A program made the translations under genes and the position numbers. This document shows positions 57,437-64,000 of a stretch of DNA of 64,000 nt, in pieces. The notes under the pieces are model-generated. The model saw only the letters and a program-made list of their open reading frames with translations. It had not been told where the DNA came from and searched no databases. The DNA lies in contig JALBUN010000034.1 in assembly GCA_025174535.1 (NCBI GenBank), positions 1,510,001 to 1,574,000 on the forward strand, written 5' to 3'. The stretch comes from Cantharellus purpuraceus. Lineage: Eukaryota; Basidiomycota; Agaricomycetes; Cantharellales; Hydnaceae. Numbering within the stretch: the stretch's first letter is position 1; every line of letters starts with the position of its first letter.

Positions 57437-58903
57437 TCATTCGATGACAATGACTTCTGAATCGTCATCGCCAGGCGTTTCAAGACGTCGACGCACTCTC
57501 CGCTGCACATCAGGAGCTAAATTCTCCTTGTCGTCAGAGTCCGAGTCTATCACTATAACTTCCGACTGTTCTGTGCCATTTGCCACACCTGGGCTATTCG
57601 AACCAATAAAGCTTTGCCCAGCATTGCGGCTGTTGTGTTGGAAAGCAGATGTGGCTGTCTGTTCGACAGCATCTAATTCCCGGAGAAACGTATCATCAAT
57701 TGGTATATCATCACTGAACTCGGAGGAGTCTTCTCCCGTAGCTCTGGTCGGCAGCGGCGCATGATGCACGGGTGGCAGGCGAATGGAGGACAAATTCGAA
57801 GATGGGGCAAGAGTAGCAGAGGAAGTAGTCGCATTTGAGAAGTACGGGGACACCACCCTAGTCGATATTGGTGCCAACGTCGGATTCGACGATGGCACCC
57901 GACGCCTTGTTGGTGGTTCGAGTTCTTCGCGTGGCAGATGGCGAGGCGGCGGACTATGAGGGTGTGAAGCTTCCACCGTCAATTCTCGCAAAGGAGGTCG
58001 AGCTGCTGGGACAGCAGCACCACTAGGAGGTGGTAGTTGCCTTGGCATACCGTCATTGTTTTCAGGAGTGTCGTGGGGCTCATCAGATTCGGGTTCAGGT
58101 TGCCTATATGTTGAGGCTCTATGAGTATCTCCGCCCGAGGAGAACATCCTGAGTAAATCCATACCCCAAGCGCATCCGAAGGCTTCGAGCAAAGTCTGCT
58201 TCACGATTGGCCTCGAGTTCTTCCGTCATGTAACCTTTTAATTCAACGTTCGAGGGCTCCAAAAATGCGATGCCCTGTCGTATGGGCACGTCCTTAAGTA
58301 TCATCTGCAGACAACAAAGGGATTAGTGACTAATCAATAATGAGCACATTGTACTCTTGACACGCTTGAACAATTGGGTGTATCGCGTACCTTGTAGCCC
58401 AAAGGTGTGACACCAAGCTCCAGGTCTGGCAGCTTTCTATATTCAATGGCTTTGACAGACCGTGACCCATCAGATAAATCAAACCGCAGCATTGACCTGG
58501 GAAATTTTGGTATTGGCCCTTCATTCTCATCGTCTTCTGCTGTAAGACCAGCCAGGTCTGCCCTGTCGATTCTAGTCTGCTGTACGTTTTGTAAATTGAA
58601 GGCACTATGCCCGATCTCCGTCATGGCTTGAATTTGTACGAGTATGTGCCCTCGAAGACGCACGTTTTCGGTGCTGTCAATATTGAGTGGAAAGCCGGTA
58701 CCTGCCAGCATGGAGTCGTGAAGATCAGAGTTCAAGAGTTGGGAGTTAACATGGGTGATGATCTCGTCTCCTTGAGAGTCGAAATCGTTGAGGTGTAACT
58801 CCTCTGCTATCCAAGCTAGACATGCATCGAGCCATTCAGGATCAACTATGGGCTTTGGGTATGTGTTCTGTACCCAATCCGTAATACGAGGGGGTGTAAG
58901 CAT
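57437..58903 (-). CDS. RMI1: Rmi1, RecQ-mediated genome instability protein 1 (439 aa)
   Basis: Three exons on the minus strand: 58391-58903, 58165-58304 and 57437-58103 (1,320 nt). The N-terminal domain (IVDPEWLDACLAWIAEELH) leads to the OB-fold region: GHILVQIQAMTEIGHSAF, then LRFDLSDGSRSVKAIEYRKL, LGVTPLGYKMILKDVPIRQG and IAFLEPSNVELKG. These are typical of Rmi1, which stabilises the topoisomerase III-Sgs1/BLM dissolvasome that resolves double Holliday junctions. The C-terminal third is disordered, with two SUMO-interaction-like acidic/hydrophobic motifs (EVIVIDSDSDD and the final DDDSEVIVIE). The gene ends 86 bases from the convergent J-protein gene. Confidence 0.87.
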
Positions 58904-59106
58904 TGGATGACCAATTTAGGTTTGTTAGTCTTGATCAGGTCTCGAGCTGTGCTGATGCAGTGCACGCCGAGGGCGCGCTTCGTCACACCTGTCACGCGTA
59001 GGCTGAACCACTTATTGATTCATCGCTTATAAAGAGCTATTCAGGTGGTGGAGTACAAAAACGCCTGTCTTTGCTAAAATACGAGCTAGGGATGGTAAAG
59101 TTGGAA

Positions 59107-60720
59107 TCAAGTCATCAGTAAGCCGCTGGCACTTCTAATGCCAGATATGGCAGCCCCAGGTCTCTCCTTATGCTGAAAAGGCAAGTCTCCGCGGATAGCC
59201 AAGGAAAGGGGCCCAGTTCCCCGAGTCAGTAAAGCAATGCGGGCAGCACGTCCTTCCAACGTATTTGGATCAAGGAGGGCCTGCAATCCAGCAACATCTT
59301 CCTCCCCCGGTAATGTTGCAATTCTGCAGACAAAGATCAAACGCACACCTCGTCGAATACTGAAATTCTGCTTACATACTCTCGAGGGTCGGCAGGAGAA
59401 GAAAACCATCCCTGAATGCATCATACTCGCAGACATCGTCAATTGATCTACGTGTGTCTTCGGCGTCAAGCGTGCGCAGGAATAGAGAGTCGGGTCCTTC
59501 AATCTTGCGCACCGCCTCGCGAAACTTTCTATCCAGCCTGTGTTTATTGATACCTCCTTCATCCGAAAGTGATTCAGTCAACCAGGATGGGAGGCGGGCG
59601 CAATGCCATAGTGGTCGGGTTGTCACGGCATGCCACACGGGAAGAGAGACCTGGAATGCTTTCTGTCAACTCGGGTCAATCATACCAAGATGTGGAAGAC
59701 ATACGATGCGAGAGGGATCCTCAGTCGATACGTATATTTTGCTCAGATCAAGGTTAACCAAGCTCAAGGAAAATGGTGCAAGTCCAAGATCTTCATCATC
59801 AAGACCTCTGCACCCACGGATCGCATTCAAAAGGAGCATCATACTTCGCTCGACTGTCAGTCTTGCGTCTTCAACGTCTCGCTGATAATTGTCGGACGTA
59901 TCCTGCGTGGACTGGGTTCGGGCACAGTCAAGCTCCCGCTGAGCGCAGGCGACAAAGTATGCCCGAGCCGTTGGAAAAGGGCCTCTCTCTAGCTGCAGCT
60001 TGTCGCGACCATTTACATAAAATGACGGGCGAACGATATGTCCGACATGAAAGTCATCTCCCTTCGATGAATATAAACTTCCGATGGCTTCGAAACGATG
60101 CTGGAAAAGCTCCACCGTCCAATGGGCTATCTGACCCACAAGAAGATCCTGCTCGCAATCTGTGAGATTTGGAAATACTGTGGCTAGCTTGACACCACGG
60201 ATCTATTGGTTGTCAGTGCGTGATCATGTATCAGTGTTCATGCAAACCTTCTCTAACAACATATACACGCCTAAGGGGTGTTCTGGGTTTAAGTTGATGT
60301 GTAGCACTCTGGGTACAGGCATCGAGGTCCTTGTTGCCACATAGTTCATTGTGGCTGCCTAGAGGACAAAAGAGATGGAAAGTATCTTTTCATATATCAA
60401 ACAGTCATCCTCACCTCAGATTCCATAACATAGCTCGGCAAAGAATTTGATAGAACACGTGCTATGATGTCCCTACCATCCTCTAAAGTAACATTGATTG
60501 TCTTTGGCAAGTTAAAAAAATGGCGACATAACTGGGATAAGACTCAGACCTTACAGTACTCATCTGTATCAGTGGTCTCAATAAGAGCTTTGCAATAGAA
60601 AAAGAAATACTTACTCTTGCCCACCAGTTCGACCTCTTGTACGTCAGCGCCGATGTCCATGCAGACAGTCTCTTTCAGTGCCAGTATGTCTATTCCGATG
60701 GCTAACAGACTATAAACCAT
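59107..60720 (-). CDS. APH-family kinase-like protein with an in-frame stop or tiny intron (about 441 aa)
   Basis: Minus-strand model, exons 60625-60720, 60415-60531, 60248-60358, 59705-60202, 59376-59662 and 59107-59323. Recognisable APH/AIM9-type blocks are TINVTLEDGRDIIARV, SEAATMNYVATRTSMPVPRV, YMLLEKIRGVKL and the C-terminal RLPSWLTESLSD. This is the large fungal group of aminoglycoside-phosphotransferase-like proteins, mostly of unknown substrate. The catalytic loop, normally HxDxxxxN, reads SLVNLDLSKIYVS: the Asp can be aligned, but the His is Asn and the second Asn is missing. At 59666-59668 the continuous frame meets a TGA; a 42-nt intron (59663-59704, GTATGT...TTGACAG) would remove it but is unusually short. 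The first exon boundary (donor at 60624 or 60616) is uncertain. Confidence 0.65.
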
Positions 60721-61561
60721 CGTGATAGGTGAGCGGAAGAGAAGACGGGATTGCGATAGTTATCGACTGTGGATGCGCGTGTCGGCCACGTGTCATCCAC
60801 ATGGCCTTATCGATCCGACTTGACGACTCAGGATATCATGACGATGGCAAGACACAGAACAGTGTGTGATAGCTGAGAACCATGATTGATGACTCGGAAC
60901 ATGACGAAGTTGTTTGCTGGGGCTATGTGTTGGGAAACAGTATGCATTAGAATTAAGGGGAACAATCAATTAATCTCATAAGTGCGCACCGAACGATTTA
61001 AGCAGTTGAATATAGCCTTAGATAGTGGTCATGATCAACAGCGATGAAGCACGGGCAAGGGATGTTGATTTGCCATTACGCCTGAGCAGATGACCAGGTT
61101 CATAGGTGTATTCATGTTGTCATCAATTAAATGGATGAGGGGAAAGGGGTATGAGTTGTGTACTAAAAGATTTGCACGTTTGCTAATAATGATCGAGTTG
61201 TTTATGTGAGCGATACCGAAACAGTATATTTTGGCAGCACAAGAAATTACAAGGCTGGGCGGAAATTTCAGGAGATTCCATCACTGGGAACGGCATTGGC
61301 TTTAAAGTGACCACGAATCGTGCAGTAAGTAAATGTTGGCCAAGGATAGATTCGGCATCACACTACGGTTGACAAAGACGCCCAGGTGCGCGGAGTGAGC
61401 CAGACCCAAGGGCCCAAAACTGTATAGCTGAGTTTTCCTTAAGTACTTCAAGACTACTCAAACACAGTGCGCAACCATTCGCAGTAAGTTAGAAGGCACC
61501 GTCTTTATAGGACTTTGTTGGACTTTGTTGTAATGCACGTTTTAGCCCGCAGAAATTATAA
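60721..61561. other. Divergent intergenic region
   Basis: About 840 bases between the APH-like start and ribosomal protein L4. No gene or RNA recognised. It must contain the strong L4 promoter. Confidence 0.45.
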
Positions 61562-62957
<1,396 letters not shown>

Positions 62958-63240
62958 AAAAAAAAATATTGATGCTTGATTCTGATTCGAATATGCGTCT
63001 TATGTCCTTATACCTAGTCATGCACAACATGCAATTTAGGTGTTGATCCTGAATGTGTCATGCAAAGTTCGAAATAGTCCTGGAAGAAATAATATTCTCT
63101 GACGTATCATGTGGGTTGCCCTTCCAAACATGATGCGTGCCAAGCTGCGATGTCTATAAGGAAAAGGCGTTAAGCTGCGGCGCCCATGTATATTAGAGCT
63201 CAGCTGTGGTGATCTAGAGCTTGACACAGCGCAGCTCGCC

Positions 63241-64000
63241 ATGTTTACCAACAAACCACGCATACGTGACTACGGAATCGTTGTTGGGACACTTCCTACA
63301 GGAAAGCACAATGCAATTACGGATGTGCCAGGCGTGCAAGTTGGACATTTGACCCTTATCAAGGGCGACCATGGAGAGAGGTGCAACATCGTCATTGCCC
63401 TTGACTTCTGTCTAACTGGCTGCTGACTGATTCATCGCCGCGCACTCTGTAGCGAACCAGTTATCCGTACTGGTATCACCCTGGTGTCCCCTGCGCCCGA
63501 TATCCTAAGGACGCCTAGATATGCGGGGATATGGGCTTTGAATGGCGTGGGCGAGATGTCAGGGTACACCTTCTGGTTGTAAACTCACTGCAGGGTTAGA
63601 AATGAACTTAATCCCGTCGCAGATTCCATGCCATAGAGGAATATGGCAAACTGGATGGGCTTGTAGCTATTACAGGAACTTTGAACGTTGGCGCTGTAAT
63701 AGAAGGCCTCCAGCGTTGGAACATCCAGCATCAAAGCCCTGACGATGCCTTCCCATTCCATCTTCCCACAGTGTTCGAGTGTTTTGGTCTAATGCAATGC
63801 AGGAAGAGACTGATGTGTGTGGCATCCAGTGCTGAAACCTTAGATGCCCGTCTTACAGACACAACCGCATTTCCAATAAAGCCGGAACACGTTCTGAATA
63901 TCCCGCTTACTGATGGACCTGTATCAGAGGGTAATGTCGGCGGTGGAACTGGCATGATTTCGTTCGCCTTCAAGGTTCTCCATATCCTCGCAAGTTTGTT
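63241..64000 (+). CDS. Peptidase family S58 (DmpA-type aminopeptidase), 5' part
   Basis: Cut off by the window end. Exons: 63241-63380, 63453-63563, 63623-63772 and 63830-63974, then an intron start at 63975. The family reading is RIRDYGIVVGTLPTGKHNAI, TDVPGVQVGHLTLI, PVIRTGITLVSP, ALNGVGEMSGFHAIEEYGKL, AITGTLNVGAVIEGLQRW and SEGNVGGGTGM. DmpA/BapA-type enzymes are N-terminal nucleophile hydrolases that self-cleave at a Ser just after this last region; the nucleophile itself would lie beyond the window. Fungal members are presumed D-amino-acid or beta-peptide aminopeptidases. The intron 63773-63829 was placed because it restores LPTVAETLDARLTD. Confidence 0.85.

Noticed and set aside
57905..57925. 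tRNA B-box-like GGTTCGAGTTC
   Set aside because: It lies inside the Rmi1 coding exon and no matching A-box or cloverleaf surrounds it.

Overview
The window is nuclear DNA from a filamentous fungus, most likely an agaricomycete (mushroom-forming basidiomycete). It has dense protein-coding genes on both strands, many exons separated by short introns (mostly 45-70 nt, GT...AG with CTNAN-type branch sites), intergenic gaps of tens to about 1,500 bases, and basidiomycete-style families: a cytochrome b5-acyl-CoA dehydrogenase fusion, an Hva1-type Tudor protein, a Ser/Thr-rich GPI protein and long disordered orphan proteins. I see no rRNA, tRNA, CRISPR array or intact transposon. Exon joins were made by hand: I chose splice sites that keep the frame and restore conserved motifs. 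They are predictions without transcript support.

Layout. 0-10 kb: MAF1 (Pol III repressor) and three orphan single-pass membrane proteins with long disordered tails, with one gene relic between them. 10.9-16.6 kb: a Leu5-type mitochondrial CoA carrier and a 1,400-residue repeat-rich orphan protein. 16.7-20 kb: a divergent pair, DNA polymerase delta subunit Cdc27/Pol32 and a LysM protein. 20-25.4 kb: two tandem cytochrome b5-acyl-CoA dehydrogenase paralogues. 25.6-34.3 kb: a Mim1-type outer mitochondrial membrane protein, an Hva1-Tudor protein, a putative 2OG-Fe(II) oxygenase, a gene-poor stretch with at least one decayed gene, and a GPI-anchored wall or surface protein. 34.7-44.2 kb: a 20-exon citrate synthase, a conserved orphan and the XPG/Rad2 repair nuclease. 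44.3-54.8 kb: complex I subunit NDUFB8, a methyltransferase, the Ebp1/PA2G4 homologue, KEOPS subunit Pcc1 and the PH-domain protein Caf120/Skg3. 55.2-64 kb: Cox11, the DNAJC8/Spf31 J-protein, Rmi1, an APH-type kinase-like protein, ribosomal protein L4 and the start of an S58 (DmpA-type) peptidase.

Most genes are housekeeping: mitochondrial respiration and import (NDUFB8, Cox11, Mim1, Leu5-type carrier), fatty acid and acetyl-CoA metabolism (two b5-ACADs, citrate synthase), genome maintenance (XPG, Rmi1, Cdc27) and RNA, ribosome or tRNA work (Maf1, L4, Pcc1, Ebp1, Spf31, Caf120). There is no biosynthetic cluster or defence island. The most unusual signals are gene-structure events: a 3-nt micro-exon and two GC-AG introns, tandem paralogues whose introns no longer match, stop-free introns of 3n length, very tight divergent promoters (39 and 66 bp), and reading-frame breaks in the XPG and APH genes.
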